In this document: positions 31,797 to 41,651 of the stretch, piece after piece | How positions within the stretch are numbered: the stretch's first letter is position 1 | Layout of the letters: the number at the start of each line of letters is the position of its first letter | Assembly: GCF_024124765.2 (NCBI RefSeq) | Contig: NZ_JAMXSR020000002.1 | Coordinates: 2,096,001-2,160,000, forward strand | Reading direction: 5' to 3' | Length of the DNA stretch: 64,000 nt | Source of the DNA: Sphingomonas sp. H160509 | Lineage (GTDB): Bacteria > Pseudomonadota > Alphaproteobacteria > Sphingomonadales > Sphingomonadaceae | Notes under the pieces: model-generated | What the model was told of the DNA's origin: nothing | Database searches by the model: none | Seen by the model: only the letters and a program-made list of their open reading frames with translations | Position numbers and translations under genes: made by a program

Positions 31797-33088
31797 CTGC
31801 GGGCAAAAGCGATAGCGATTCCGGCTTTCGGGAATTCAACGTCGGGTTCGACGATGACGGCATCCGGCTGGACCGGTGGTTCAAGCGGCATCTGCCGGAT
31901 ACGAGCTTCACGACGGTGGCGATGTGGGCGCGCACCGGGCAGCTCCGCGTCGATGGCGCGCGTGCGACGCCGGGCGACCGCATCGCGGCGGGCCAGATGC
32001 TCCGCGTCCCGCCGCCCGAGGCCGACAAGGCCGCTGCGGACGTGGATAAGCCCAGGCGCGTCCGCGAACGCGTGATCCTGTCGGACGAGGAAACCGAACT
32101 CGCGCAATCCATGGTCATCCACAAGGATTTCCAGGCGTTCGTGCTGAACAAGCCGCCGGGTCTCGCCACGCAGGGGGGCACCAAGACGACGCAGCATGTC
32201 GACGGGCTGCTCGACGGATTGCAGTACGACAATGAGGGGCGGCCGAAGCTGGTCCACCGGCTCGACAAGGACACCTCCGGCGCCTTGCTGGTGGCGCGGA
32301 CGTCGCGCGCGGCGGCGTTCTTTGCGAAGGCGTTTTCGGGGCGGACCGCGCGGAAAGTCTATTGGGCGCTGGTGGTAGACGTGCCGTCGATCGAGGACGG
32401 CATGATCGAGCTGCCGATCGCCAAGCAGCCGGGCACCGGCGGCGAGAAGATGCACGTCGACGAGGCCGAGGGCGCGCCCGCGCGGACGCGGTACCGGGTG
32501 ATCGAGCGTGCGGGCAACCGTGCTGCGTGGGTCGAGTTGCAGCCGTTTACCGGGCGGACACACCAGTTGCGCGTGCACATGGCGGCGATCGGGCATCCGA
32601 TCGTTGGCGATGGCAAGTACGGTGGGGCCGCTGCGTTCCTGACGGGCGGGATCTCGCGGAAAATGCATCTGCACGCGCGGCGGATCAAGGTGGATCATCC
32701 GGATGGCGGATCGATCGACGTTACGGCCGAGCTGCCGACGCATTTCGCCGAGAGCCTCAAGCAATTGGGCTTCGAGGAGAAGCTGGGCGACGATCTGGTG
32801 CTCGACGAGAAGACCGCGCCGACGCGCGAGCAGATGAAGTCGCGGGCCAAGGCGCATGCGAAGTCGGTGCGGAAAGATCGTAAGGGTGAGCGGCGTGGGC
32901 GTGGGGTTGTCGAGGAGAAGGCTACGGGCAAGCCTGCGCCGAAGACGGGTGGGCCTCGGACCGGGGCTGGGTCGAAGTTCGGAGCGCCGCGGAGCGGGCC
33001 TCGGGTTGAAGGCGCCAAGCCTGCTGGGCGCGGGCGTCCGGGTGGAACTGGTAAGCCGGGTCCGCGGAGTGGGCCTGGGACCCGGTAG
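31793..33088 (+). CDS. rluC: RluC/RluD-family 23S rRNA pseudouridine synthase
   Basis: A 431-residue pseudouridine synthase. The S4-like RNA-binding domain lies at about 15-75 (IRLDRWFKRHLPDTSFTTVAMWARTGQLRVDG). The catalytic motif GRPKLVHRLDKDTSGALLVAR contains the active Asp, and FTGRTHQLRVHMAAIGHPIVGD follows. The last 80 residues form a Lys/Arg/Gly/Pro-rich tail (PAPKTGGPRTGAGSKFG) unlike RluC of E. coli, probably disordered and RNA-binding. Exact target uridines are not known here. The frame is intact. Confidence 0.92.
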   Translation: MTAGKSDSDSGFREFNVGFDDDGIRLDRWFKRHLPDTSFTTVAMWARTGQLRVDGARATPGDRIAAGQMLRVPPPEADKAAADVDKPRRVRERVILSDEETELAQSMVIHKDFQAFVLNKPPGLATQGGTKTTQHVDGLLDGLQYDNEGRPKLVHRLDKDTSGALLVARTSRAAAFFAKAFSGRTARKVYWALVVDVPSIEDGMIELPIAKQPGTGGEKMHVDEAEGAPARTRYRVIERAGNRAAWVELQPFTGRTHQLRVHMAAIGHPIVGDGKYGGAAAFLTGGISRKMHLHARRIKVDHPDGGSIDVTAELPTHFAESLKQLGFEEKLGDDLVLDEKTAPTREQMKSRAKAHAKSVRKDRKGERRGRGVVEEKATGKPAPKTGGPRTGAGSKFGAPRSGPRVEGAKPAGRGRPGGTGKPGPRSGPGTR

Positions 33089-33117
33089 TTGGTGACTGCC
33101 GCCTAACGTGCCCTCAC

Positions 33118-33176
33118 CCTTCCCACGGCCAAGCGGCCGCGGGCCCCTTCCCTCCCTCGAGGGGAGAGGGAGAAAT
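33118..33176. repeat. Family C-like hairpin repeat
   Basis: A pyrimidine-rich CACCCTTCCC is followed by GGCCAAGCGGCCGCGGGCC and a CCCTCGAGGGGAGAGGG hairpin. It is one of three repeats filling the 356-base gap between the convergent rluC and DUF1440 genes. Confidence 0.6.
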
Positions 33177-33208
33177 GGTCAGACTGGGCGCTCAGGCCTA
33201 ACCATTGC

Positions 33209-33313
33209 CCCACCCCGGCGGAGGCCGGGGCCCAGTTGGGGACGTTGCTAACGAAGGGCGGCGCTCCGTTATTGCCACCTTTCCAACTGGGCCCCGGCCT
33301 TCGCCGGGGTGGG
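33209..33313. repeat. Family A palindromic repeat
   Basis: The arms CACCCCGGCGGAGGCCGGGG and CCCCGGCCTTCGCCGGGGTG pair; the inner GCTAACG and CCGTTATTG segments are also partly complementary. Confidence 0.87.
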
Positions 33314-33348
33314 GGTGGTTGGTTAGCGGTAGCTGCTTAGCACATACC

Positions 33349-33425
33349 GTTCCCCCGCGAAGGCGGGGGTCCAGGGGCTACGACCGTAACGCTGCTTGGT
33401 CCTGGGCCCCCGCCTTCGCGGGGAA
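33349..33425. repeat. Family B-type palindromic repeat (long spacer)
   Basis: GTTCCCCCGCGAAGGCGGGG and CCCCGCCTTCGCGGGGAAC pair around a spacer of about 35 bases containing GTCCAGG and CCTGGGC. It is longer than the standard family B copies and like the one at 46634. Confidence 0.8.
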
Positions 33426-33444
33426 CTAGGTGAGCGCAGTTAGC

Positions 33445-33939
33445 CTACTTCAGCCAGCCCAGTAGCAACCGCCGCACGCCCTCCGTCACCGTCCCGAACA
33501 CGATGTGCGACGCTGCACTGTAGAGATGCGTCGTCGGCGCAGTGTTCCACGGCGCATCGCCAAGCCCCACCGCCGGCACCGCCGCCTCGTCGAGCAACGC
33601 CGTCGTCGCCGCGGCGAACGCGGTGCCGTAGCCCGCGGTCACCGAAGGCCGGTATTCCGCCGCCACCGCGTAGGCGATCCCCAGCCCTGCCCCGAGCGCA
33701 TAATGCACGACCTGTCCGGCGAGCGGCTTGCGATCGTCGGGGATGTCGTGGCCGACCACCGCCTGCGACACCTTGTCTGCCGCCTTCTCCGTCGCCGGTT
33801 CCGCATCGCTATCCGATGAGGACAGCGCGGCAATGCCGGCCTGGAACAGGTCCATCGCCAATGACGCGGCCAAGCCGGCGACGAGTCCCGCAGCGGCGGC
33901 GGCCCAGATGTTCGGGGTGTCGATCGGTGCGTGCGCCAT
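33445..33939 (-). CDS. DUF1440-like membrane protein
   Basis: A 164-residue protein. Hydrophobic segments are WAAAAAGLVAGLAASLAMDLFQ, VHYALGAGLGIAYAVAAEY and GTAFAAATTALLDEAAVP, followed by PTTHLYSAASHIVFGTVTEGV. The last part resembles DUF1440/YagU-type inner-membrane proteins. GGAGA before the ATG at 33939 decides the start over one nine codons upstream. Function is unknown; DUF1440 proteins have been linked to acid resistance only loosely. Confidence 0.7.
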   Translation of the reverse strand: MAHAPIDTPNIWAAAAAGLVAGLAASLAMDLFQAGIAALSSSDSDAEPATEKAADKVSQAVVGHDIPDDRKPLAGQVVHYALGAGLGIAYAVAAEYRPSVTAGYGTAFAAATTALLDEAAVPAVGLGDAPWNTAPTTHLYSAASHIVFGTVTEGVRRLLLGWLK

Positions 33940-34053
33940 CGTTGTGTCTCCAGAGCTATCCGACACGAACCGTTCGCAGGCGCGCGCGTTCCGGTTTGGC
34001 GTTTCCTCGCGTGCATGCGTGATCTACGAGGCGGCGATGCGTTGGAAAATCTC

Positions 34054-34714
34054 ATGATCCGTCTTGCCGTGTTCGATTGCGACGGGACGCTCGTCGACAG
34101 CCAGGCCAATATCTGCGTCGCATGCGAGCGTGCGTTCGAGGGGGCCCGGCTGACCCCGCCGCCGCGCGCGGACATTCGGCGGATCGTCGGGCTTAGCCTC
34201 GTCGAGGCGATGCAGGTGTTGCTGCCGGAGGCGGACGACGCGCTGCATCGATCGCTCGCCACCGACTACAAGAACGCGTTCCATGCGATGCGGGCGAGTG
34301 GCGAACTTGCCGACGAGCCGCTGTTCGAGGGGATCGCCGAAGTGCTGGGAACGCTCGCCAATGACGGCTGGGCGCTCGGCGTGGCGACGGGGAAGTCCGA
34401 CCGCGGGCTCGCGCATATCCTTACCGCGCACGGGATCACCGAGCGGTTCGTGACGTTGCAGACCGCGGACCGGCATCCGTCGAAGCCCGATCCGGCGATG
34501 CTGCTCGCGGCGATCGCGGAGGCTGATGCGAGGGTGGAGACGACCGCGATGATCGGCGATACGAGCTTCGACATGGCGATGGCCCGCGCGGCCGGTGTGC
34601 GCGCCGTCGGGGTCGCGTGGGGGTATCACGACGTGCACGAGCTTTCCGATGCGGGGGGCGGATGTCGTCGCGACGGCGGTGCCGGACCTGCTGCACATGG
34701 TGGCTACACGATGA
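34054..34714 (+). CDS. HAD-superfamily phosphatase, phosphoglycolate phosphatase-like (frame broken)
   Basis: A 219-residue HAD hydrolase after repair. Motif I is FDCDGTLVDSQ (nucleophile and acid Asp), motif II/III lie in VATGKSDRGL and HPSKPDPAML, and motif IV is MIGDTSFDMAMA. The cap is the small helical type seen in Gph and PpaX. The G6 run at 34653-34658 is one base long; repair gives LSDAGADVVATAVPDLL and a stop at 34714. That stop overlaps the next start (ATGA). The physiological substrate is unknown. Confidence 0.88.
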
Positions 34715-34929
34715 CCGACGCGGACAAATTGGCACAGCGACGCTGGTTCGTGCTGGTCGCAGTGCGGCTGGCGGGGGTTGCGGGTGCCCTGCTCGGGCTG
34801 ATCCTGATCGCGCGCGCACATGATCTCGGACCGAAGATCCTCGGGACGGCGATCGTGCTGTCGGCGATGGCGATGATCGCGATCGTGCCGCGCAGTCTGG
34901 CGCATCGCTGGCGGAGTCCTGACGCGTGA
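34711..34929 (+). CDS. Small two-TM membrane protein between HAD and ATP12 genes
   Basis: A 72-residue protein: a short charged start (MTDADKLAQRRW), helix 1 FVLVAVRLAGVAGALLGLIL, helix 2 ILGTAIVLSAMAMIAIV, and a basic end (RSLAHRWRSPDA). The start overlaps the HAD stop and its stop overlaps the GTG start of the ATP12 gene, so the three genes form one translationally coupled unit. No function is known. Confidence 0.75.
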   Translation: MTDADKLAQRRWFVLVAVRLAGVAGALLGLILIARAHDLGPKILGTAIVLSAMAMIAIVPRSLAHRWRSPDA

Positions 34930-35606
34930 AGCGGTTCTGGAAAGACGTCGCGATCGATGCGGATCGGGTGGTGACGCTCGATGGCAAGCCGGTGCGGACG
35001 CCCGGGCGGCGGCCGCTGGCGTTGCCGAGCGATGCGTTGGCCGAGGCGGTCGCGGCGGAATGGCGCGCGGTTGGGGAGACGATCGATCCGCGGACGATGC
35101 CGCTGACGGGCTTGGCGAACGCGGCGACCGATCCGATCGCGAACGATCCTGCGCAGTTCGCCGCGCGGCTGGCGGCGTATGGCGAGAGCGACCTGCTCTG
35201 CTACCGCGCGGAGGGGCCGCCTCTGCTGGTCGAGCGGCAGGCGGCGTCCTGGGATCCGCTGCTGACGTGGGCACGGGGGCGGTACGACGTGACGTTCGCG
35301 GTGACGGCGGGCGTGATGCACGTCGCGCAACCGGACGCGACGGTGGCACGGCTGCATGAGGCGGTGGCGGCGTATGACGATTTTCGGTTGGCGGGGTTGT
35401 CGCCGGTGGTGACGTTGACCGGGTCGCTGGTGATCGGGCTGGCGTTGATCGAGGGCGAGATCGATGCGGATGCGGCCTGGGCGGCCGCGGGGATCGACGA
35501 GGACTGGTCGGTCGAGATGTGGGGCGAGGACTGGCAGGCGACTCAGTTGCGCGAGTTGAAGCGCGAGGAGTTCGGGGTCGGGGTAGAGTTTCTGGGGCTA
35601 CTCTAA
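34926..35606 (+). CDS. ATP12-family F1-ATPase assembly chaperone
   Basis: A 226-residue protein of the ATP12 family, which in mitochondria helps assemble the F1 alpha subunit. Family features are MKRFWKDVAI, VVTLDGKPVRTPGRRPLALPS, EWRAVGETIDPRTMPLTGLANAA and ESDLLCYRAEGPPLLVERQ. The C-terminus SVEMWGEDWQATQLRELKREEF is typical of alphaproteobacterial members. It has a GTG start overlapping the previous stop. The bacterial role is assumed from homology. Confidence 0.9.
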   Translation: MKRFWKDVAIDADRVVTLDGKPVRTPGRRPLALPSDALAEAVAAEWRAVGETIDPRTMPLTGLANAATDPIANDPAQFAARLAAYGESDLLCYRAEGPPLLVERQAASWDPLLTWARGRYDVTFAVTAGVMHVAQPDATVARLHEAVAAYDDFRLAGLSPVVTLTGSLVIGLALIEGEIDADAAWAAAGIDEDWSVEMWGEDWQATQLRELKREEFGVGVEFLGLL

Positions 35607-35715
35607 CCCCCCTCCCTGAAAGGGAGGGGGTTGGGGGTGGGTTGGCCTGTTGTCTGACGCGGCGATCCCCCAGCGGCCGACCCACCTCCGGCCCCTCCCT
35701 TTCAGGGAGGGGTGA
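35607..35715. repeat. Family C palindromic repeat
   Basis: CCCTCCCTgaaAGGGAGGGGG and CCCCTCCCTttcAGGGAGGGG arms, with inner GGGGGTGGGT pairing to ACCCACCTCC. It fills the gap between the convergent ATP12 and gmk genes, and closely resembles the copy at 731-842. Confidence 0.82.
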
Positions 35716-35718
35716 AGA

Positions 35719-36369
35719 CTAGCGGGTCAGCCTGCGAATGAAGCCAATCAACCCGGTCTGCCGCGAACGCTTGAGGCGTTCCGCGGCCAGGATCGTCTTC
35801 ACCCCGCGGATGCAGCTGTCGACGTCGTCGTTGACCAGCACGTAATCATAGCCGTCCCAGTGGCTGACCTCGTTGGCCGCGCGCGACATGCGGGCCTCGA
35901 TCACCTCGGTCGAGTCGGTGCCGCGGCTAGTCAAGCGGCGGTGGAGTTCTTCCATCGAGGGCGGGAAGATGAAGACGCGGACGACGTCGCCGCCGGCGAT
36001 CTGGAACAGCTGTTGCGCGCCCTGCCAGTCGATGTCGAACAGCACATCCTTACCGGCGGCAAGTAGTTCCTCGACCTGCGCGCGCGGCGTGCCGTAGCGG
36101 TGGTTGAAGACGTGCGCCCATTCGAGGAACTCGTCCTTCGCGACCATGTCGCGAAAGCCCTCGAGGTCGGTGAAATGGTAATCTTTCCCATCGACTTCGC
36201 CGGGTCGCACCGACCGGGTGGTGACCGAGACCGACATTTCGAGTTCGTGCTCGTCCGCGAGCAATCTGCGCGCGATGGTCGACTTGCCGGCACCGGACGG
36301 TGAGGACAGGACGAACAGGACTCCGCGACGACGGAAACCATGCGGGTCGGACGGAAGTGTGTGGGGCAT
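35719..36369 (-). CDS. gmk: Guanylate kinase
   Basis: Cytoplasmic enzyme that phosphorylates GMP to GDP using ATP, 216 residues. The P loop is SSPSGAGKSTIARRLL (near 22), and the GMP-binding region includes VSVTTRSVRPGEVDGKDYHF and EWAHVFNHRYGTP. The following DVLFDIDWQGAQQL and SRGTDSTEVIEARM are standard. The ATG at 36369 is preferred over one eight codons upstream. The frame is intact; this is an essential gene. Confidence 0.97.
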   Translation of the reverse strand: MPHTLPSDPHGFRRRGVLFVLSSPSGAGKSTIARRLLADEHELEMSVSVTTRSVRPGEVDGKDYHFTDLEGFRDMVAKDEFLEWAHVFNHRYGTPRAQVEELLAAGKDVLFDIDWQGAQQLFQIAGGDVVRVFIFPPSMEELHRRLTSRGTDSTEVIEARMSRAANEVSHWDGYDYVLVNDDVDSCIRGVKTILAAERLKRSRQTGLIGFIRRLTR

Positions 36370-36441
36370 GCGCGCCCTTGCCGCGGACCGCATATGGGCG
36401 TCAACCCATGCGCGGCCCGCGCGTGGTATTACGAAGGCGGA

Positions 36442-36642
36442 TTAATAGCCGGCCTTGCGGGCCTTGTTACGGTCATACGCCTTCTTGGCCGCATATCCGC
36501 CGCCGAGGATCATGCTGAGCGGGCCCATGCGACGCATCAGGCCCATCGCCACGACGCCCTTCACTGCGCCCGAAGCGCCGCCCGAACCGTCGCGACGGCC
36601 CATCTCGCGGCCGACCAATGCGCTGATAATACGTCCGATCAT
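36442..36642 (-). CDS. Small Gly/Ala-rich protein, 66 residues
   Basis: It starts MIGRIISALVGREMGRRDGS, then has GGASGAVKGVVAMGLMRRMGP and a basic C-terminus (YAAKKAYDRNKARKAGY). It may be an amphipathic or peripheral membrane protein. The start overlaps the stop of the next gene (ATGA), so the pair is coupled. No family is recognised. Confidence 0.65.
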   Translation of the reverse strand: MIGRIISALVGREMGRRDGSGGASGAVKGVVAMGLMRRMGPLSMILGGGYAAKKAYDRNKARKAGY

Positions 36643-36851
36643 GCTTCTGACTCCCCGAAAACCTGGTCCTTGAGTTCCGCTGCACCGCGCAGCACTGCCC
36701 AGCCGATCGCGTATGTCACGGCTAGCGGCACGACGATCTTGAGTACGTTGGCGGTGATCGCACCGATGATCGCGCCGTCCGCGTTGCCGTCGTCGCCGCT
36801 GAGCGAGTCGATGCCTGCGCCGATCAGCGCGCCTATGGTCGTTGCGCCCAC
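36639..36851 (-). CDS. Small membrane protein, 70 residues
   Basis: The GTG start at 36851 is supported by AGGAGA six bases upstream. The protein starts with GATTIGALIGAGIDSLSGDD (glycine-zipper-like), then helix AIIGAITANVLKIVVPLAVTYAIGWAVL and the charged end AAELKDQVFGESEA. It is coupled to the 66-residue gene. Function is unknown; the two may form a small envelope pair. Confidence 0.65.
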   Translation of the reverse strand: MGATTIGALIGAGIDSLSGDDGNADGAIIGAITANVLKIVVPLAVTYAIGWAVLRGAAELKDQVFGESEA

Positions 36852-36921
36852 GTAATTTCTCCTGTCCGTGTGGCGGCTTAGCGTTTGACAAGGGATTGGG
36901 TTCCCGCGCGCCACCACCATC

Positions 36922-37005
36922 CGTCATCCTGACGAAAGTCAGGACCAGGATTGCCCAGCAGGCCGATCGTGGCTCTGGGTCCTGACTTTCGTCAGGATGA
37001 CGGAA
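36922..37005. repeat. Family D palindromic repeat
   Basis: GTCATCCTGACGAAAGTCAGGA and TCCTGACTTTCGTCAGGATGAC are perfect inverted copies around about 38 bases. Each arm also forms its own hairpin. It lies between the convergent-side end of fumC and the small membrane genes. Confidence 0.85.
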
Positions 37006-37018
37006 TGAGCGCGGAAGG

Positions 37019-38408
<1,390 letters not shown>

Positions 38409-38443
38409 GGGGGGTCAACCTTCCGGGGCTTGCGTGGGATCCC

Positions 38444-38592
38444 TCGCCCCTCCGGGGGAGAGGGGAGGGAGGAGCCGTAGGCGACGGAAGGGAGAGGGGC
38501 CGTTGGGATGAACCGTACCGAGCCTCACTCCCCTCTCCCTTCCCACCGCAAGTGCGGCGGGCCCCTTCCCCCTCTCCCCGTAGGGGCGAGGG
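38444..38592. repeat. Family C-like inverted repeat (long)
   Basis: CTCGCCCCTCCGGGGGAGAGGGG on the left and CCCCCTCTCCCCGTAGGGGCGAG on the right are inverted copies about 100 bases apart. Inside are GGAAGGGAGAGGGG and CCCCTCTCCCTTCC, giving a second nested pairing. It lies upstream of fumC and downstream of sspB. Confidence 0.75.
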
Positions 38593-38600
38593 AGTTTGGG

Positions 38601-39086
38601 TCACTTCTTCCGCTTGAAATCCACGGCTACGACGTTGGAGCCGTCTTCGATCGGCACCGCGGTCGGGCCGTCGTTCTCAGCTTCGTCGTGGTCGCCGAGC
38701 GCGTCGTCCGCACCCTCCTGCGCCTGGAAGCGGAGTTCGAAGCTTACCGCGGGATCCTGGAACGCGGTGATCGCCGAGTATGGGATCACCAGCTTCGACG
38801 GGACCTGATTGAACGACAGCCCGATCGAGAAGCGCTCGTCGTCGACGATGAGGTCCCAGTAGCGGTTCTGCATGACGATCGTCATCTCGTCCGGGAAACG
38901 CTCGATCAGGCGCTTGGGGATGTCGACTCCCGGCGCCTGCGTCTTGAAGGTGATGTAGAAATGATGCTCGCCGGGAAGCCCGCCGGCCTCCGCGACGGAG
39001 CCGAGCACGCGGCCGACCACGGCACGCAGGGCTTCTTGTACGATCTCGTCGTACGGAATCAGGCTATCGGGCAGTCCATCGGTCAT
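38601..39086 (-). CDS. sspB: ClpXP adaptor SspB (alphaproteobacterial type)
   Basis: A 161-residue adaptor that delivers ssrA-tagged proteins to ClpXP. The N-terminal dimer and peptide-binding domain shows HHFYITFKTQAPGVDIPKRL, FPDEMTIVMQNRYWDLIVDD and RFSIGLSFNQVPSKLVIPYSAI. A flexible acidic linker follows (GDHDEAENDGP), and the C-terminal VVAVDFKRKK is the ClpX-binding tail. It is divergent from hisB across 73 bases. Confidence 0.93.
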   Translation of the reverse strand: MTDGLPDSLIPYDEIVQEALRAVVGRVLGSVAEAGGLPGEHHFYITFKTQAPGVDIPKRLIERFPDEMTIVMQNRYWDLIVDDERFSIGLSFNQVPSKLVIPYSAITAFQDPAVSFELRFQAQEGADDALGDHDEAENDGPTAVPIEDGSNVVAVDFKRKK

Positions 39087-39159
39087 ATCCCTTGGGTAGC
39101 GCCATTCGGATGCCGGTCAAGATTGCATGCGTCGTGGCGGACGTTTTGTGGGGGGTGGC

Positions 39160-39747
39160 ATGCGCACCGCCACGATCACCCGCTCCACCGCCGAGACGGC
39201 GATCGACGTCACCGTGAACCTCGATGGGACCGGCGTGTACGACGTCGAGACCGGGGTCGGTTTCTTCGATCACATGCTCGAACAATTGTCGCGCCACTCG
39301 CTGATCGATCTCCGCGTACGGACCAAGGGCGACCTGCACATCGACGAGCACCATACGGTGGAGGATACCGGCATCGCGATCGGCCAGGCGTTCGCGCAGG
39401 CGCTTGGCGATAAACGCGGCATCGCGCGGTACGGCGATGCGTTGTCGCCGATGGACGAGACGCTGACTCGCGTTGCGCTGGATATTTCCGGGCGACCCTG
39501 GCTGGTTTGGAAGGACCTGTTCTCGCAGAAGCGTCTGGGCGGGATGGATACGGAGATGTTCGAGCATTTCTTCCACAGCTTTGCGCAGGCGGCGGGGATC
39601 ACGCTGCATGTCGAGACGCTGTACGGGTCGAACAACCACCACATCGCCGAGGCGGCGTTCAAGGGTGTCGCGCGCGCGCTGCGGACCGCGATCGAGATCG
39701 ATCCGCGCAAGGCCGACGCGATTCCGTCGACCAAGGGGATCTTGTGA
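39160..39747 (+). CDS. hisB: Imidazoleglycerol-phosphate dehydratase
   Basis: Histidine biosynthesis step 6 enzyme, 195 residues, single-function (no phosphatase domain). Metal-binding motifs are [29 protein letters not shown] and [13 protein letters not shown] with [14 protein letters not shown]. An internal ATG at 39160 fits family starts ([13 protein letters not shown]) better than one 11 codons upstream. It heads the his operon; its stop overlaps the GTG start of the yciI-like gene. Confidence 0.96.
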   Translation: MRTATITRSTAETAIDVTVNLDGTGVYDVETGVGFFDHMLEQLSRHSLIDLRVRTKGDLHIDEHHTVEDTGIAIGQAFAQALGDKRGIARYGDALSPMDETLTRVALDISGRPWLVWKDLFSQKRLGGMDTEMFEHFFHSFAQAAGITLHVETLYGSNNHHIAEAAFKGVARALRTAIEIDPRKADAIPSTKGIL

Positions 39748-40061
39748 GCGAGCCGTTTGCGCGGACCGACGCGCCGTTGTGCGTGGTCGTACTGACCTAC
39801 GTCGCGCCACTGGACGCGATCGATGCGCAGATGAAGGAGCACGTTGCATGGCTCGCCAAGGGCTATGCGGAAGGCGTGTTCCTGGCGTCGGGTAGGCAGA
39901 TTCCGCGTACCGGCGGCGTCATCCTGATCCGTGGCGAGAAGGCGGCGGTCGAGGCGGTGGTTGCGACCGATCCGTTCGTGAGCGGCGGACTTGCGACGCC
40001 TGAGATCACCGCGTTCACCGCGAGCATGGTCCTGCCGGGGATTGCGGAGTTGCTGGCGTGA
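39744..40061 (+). CDS. YciI-like protein inside the his operon
   Basis: A 105-residue ferredoxin-like-fold protein of the YciI family. Features are [26 protein letters not shown] (with the conserved His) and [19 protein letters not shown], then [18 protein letters not shown] at 39744 overlaps the hisB stop, and its stop overlaps the hisH GTG, so it is translated as part of the his operon. Its biochemical role is unknown; some YciI proteins act as dehalogenase-like or peroxidase-related accessories. Confidence 0.85.
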   Translation: MSEPFARTDAPLCVVVLTYVAPLDAIDAQMKEHVAWLAKGYAEGVFLASGRQIPRTGGVILIRGEKAAVEAVVATDPFVSGGLATPEITAFTASMVLPGIAELLA

Positions 40062-40663
40062 CGCTCGCGCTGATCGATTACGGTGCGGGGAATCTGCATT
40101 CGGTCGAGAACGCGTTGCGGACGGCTGGGTGTGTCGATCTGATCGTGACGTCTGACGCCGATGTCGTTGCGAAGGCTGAGCGAATCGTGTTGCCAGGGGT
40201 CGGGGCTTATGGCGCTTGTGCAGCGGCTTTGCGTGCTGTGCCGGGGATGGTCGAGGCGCTGAACCGACGGGTGCGCGACGAGGGTACGCCGTTTCTCGGC
40301 ATTTGCGTCGGCATGCAGTTGATGGCCGATGCGGGGGAAGAGATGGGAACGCATGCAGGGCTCGGCTGGGTTTCGGGGCGCGTGCGCAGGCTCGAGCCAG
40401 GGACGATGGAGGCGAAGGTGCCGCATATGGGCTGGAACGACGTCGTTCCGTCCGTCGCGCATCCACTGATCGAGCCGGGCGAGGCGTATTTCCTGCATAG
40501 CTTCGCGTTCGAAGGCGCCGACGTCCTTGCGACCACCGATCATGCCGGTCCCGTCACAGCAGCGATCGGCCGCGACACGATGATCGGTGTGCAGTTTCAC
40601 CCTGAGAAGAGCCAGCGCTACGGCCTGGCCTTGCTCGAACGTTTCCTGGAGTGGCGGCCGTGA
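40058..40663 (+). CDS. hisH: Imidazole glycerol phosphate synthase glutaminase subunit
   Basis: Class I glutamine amidotransferase subunit, 201 residues, that supplies ammonia to HisF. It starts [18 protein letters not shown]. The catalytic Cys lies in [17 protein letters not shown], and the His/Glu pair in [17 protein letters not shown] start overlaps the previous stop, and the stop overlaps hisA. The frame is intact. Confidence 0.96.
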   Translation: MTLALIDYGAGNLHSVENALRTAGCVDLIVTSDADVVAKAERIVLPGVGAYGACAAALRAVPGMVEALNRRVRDEGTPFLGICVGMQLMADAGEEMGTHAGLGWVSGRVRRLEPGTMEAKVPHMGWNDVVPSVAHPLIEPGEAYFLHSFAFEGADVLATTDHAGPVTAAIGRDTMIGVQFHPEKSQRYGLALLERFLEWRP

Positions 40664-41395
40664 GCCTGATTATCTTTCCTGCGATCGACCTCAAGGCGGG
40701 TCAGGTGGTGCGTCTCGCCGAGGGCGATATGGACCGGGCGACCGTGTACGGCGACGATCCGGCGGCGCAGGCGATGTTGTTCGCCGAGGCGGGCGCGGAG
40801 CATCTGCATGTGGTCGACCTCGATGGCGCGTTTGCGGGAGCTTCGGTCAACGGCGATGCGGTGCGGTCGATCGTGGCGCAATTTCCGGGGCATGTGCAGC
40901 TTGGCGGCGGCATCCGGACGCGGGCTAGCGTCGAGGGCTGGTTCGATCTGGGCGTGTCTCGCGTGGTGATCGGGACGGCGGCGCTGGAGGACCCCGAGTT
41001 CGTGCGCGGCGTGGCGAAGGATTTTCCGGGCGGGATCGTCGTCGCGGTGGACGCGAAGGACGGCATGGTCGCGACCAAGGGCTGGGCGGACGTGTCGACC
41101 ACGAGCGCGGTCGATCTGGCGCGGCGGTTCGAGGATGCGGGGGGTGGCGTCGCTGCTGTTCACCGATGTCGGGCGCGACGGGATGCTGAAGGGGTGCAAC
41201 GTCGAGGCTACGGTCGATCTGGCGCGGTCGGTGGACATTCCGGTGATCGCTAGTGGCGGGGTGAAGGGGATTGCTGAGATCCACGTGCTGGCTTTGCATG
41301 TGCGGGATGGTGTCGAGGGCGTCATTACCGGGCGGGCGTTGTACGACGGGCGGCTCGATCTCGCGGCGGCTTTGAGCGTGGCTAAGGCCGCATGA
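40660..41395 (+). CDS. hisA: ProFAR isomerase (frame broken)
   Basis: Phosphoribosylformimino-5-aminoimidazole carboxamide ribotide isomerase, a (beta/alpha)8 barrel of 244 residues after repair. Features are [20 protein letters not shown] (catalytic Asp), VQLGGGIRT, and the second-half [19 protein letters not shown] (second catalytic Asp) and IASGGVKGI. The run of six G at 41139-41144 is one base long. GTG at 40660 overlaps the hisH stop. A large nested palindrome follows before hisF. Confidence 0.95.
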
Positions 41396-41400
41396 TGGTT

Positions 41401-41640
41401 CACGCGGAGACGCGGAGACGCGGAGATAGTGGTTTCGCGCAGAGGCGCGGAGTACGCAGAGCGACTTGTGGCGCCGCAGGCAGGGATTTGTTCACGCAAA
41501 GGCGCAAAGGCGCGAAGAGTGAGCAAAAGGTAGGTCTGCCTCACTCTCTTACTCTTCGCGCCTTTGCGCCTTCGCGTGAATCATTCTTAGCGGCTCCGCC
41601 GCGTCTCCGCGTCTCCGCGTCTCCGCGTGAACAAAACCTA
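41401..41640. repeat. Family E nested inverted repeat inside the his operon
   Basis: The outer arms are TTCACGCGGAGACGCGGAGA and the inverted TCTCCGCGTCTCCGCGTGAA, each made of tandem ACGCGGAG units. The inner arms are TTCACGCAAAGGCGCAAAGG and the inverted CCTTTGCGCCTTCGCGTGAA. Together they could fold into a cruciform or long RNA hairpin over about 240 bases, which separate hisA from hisF. No coding potential is seen. It is the only such element in the window. Confidence 0.88.
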
Positions 41641-41651
41641 CGGCGCAGCGC

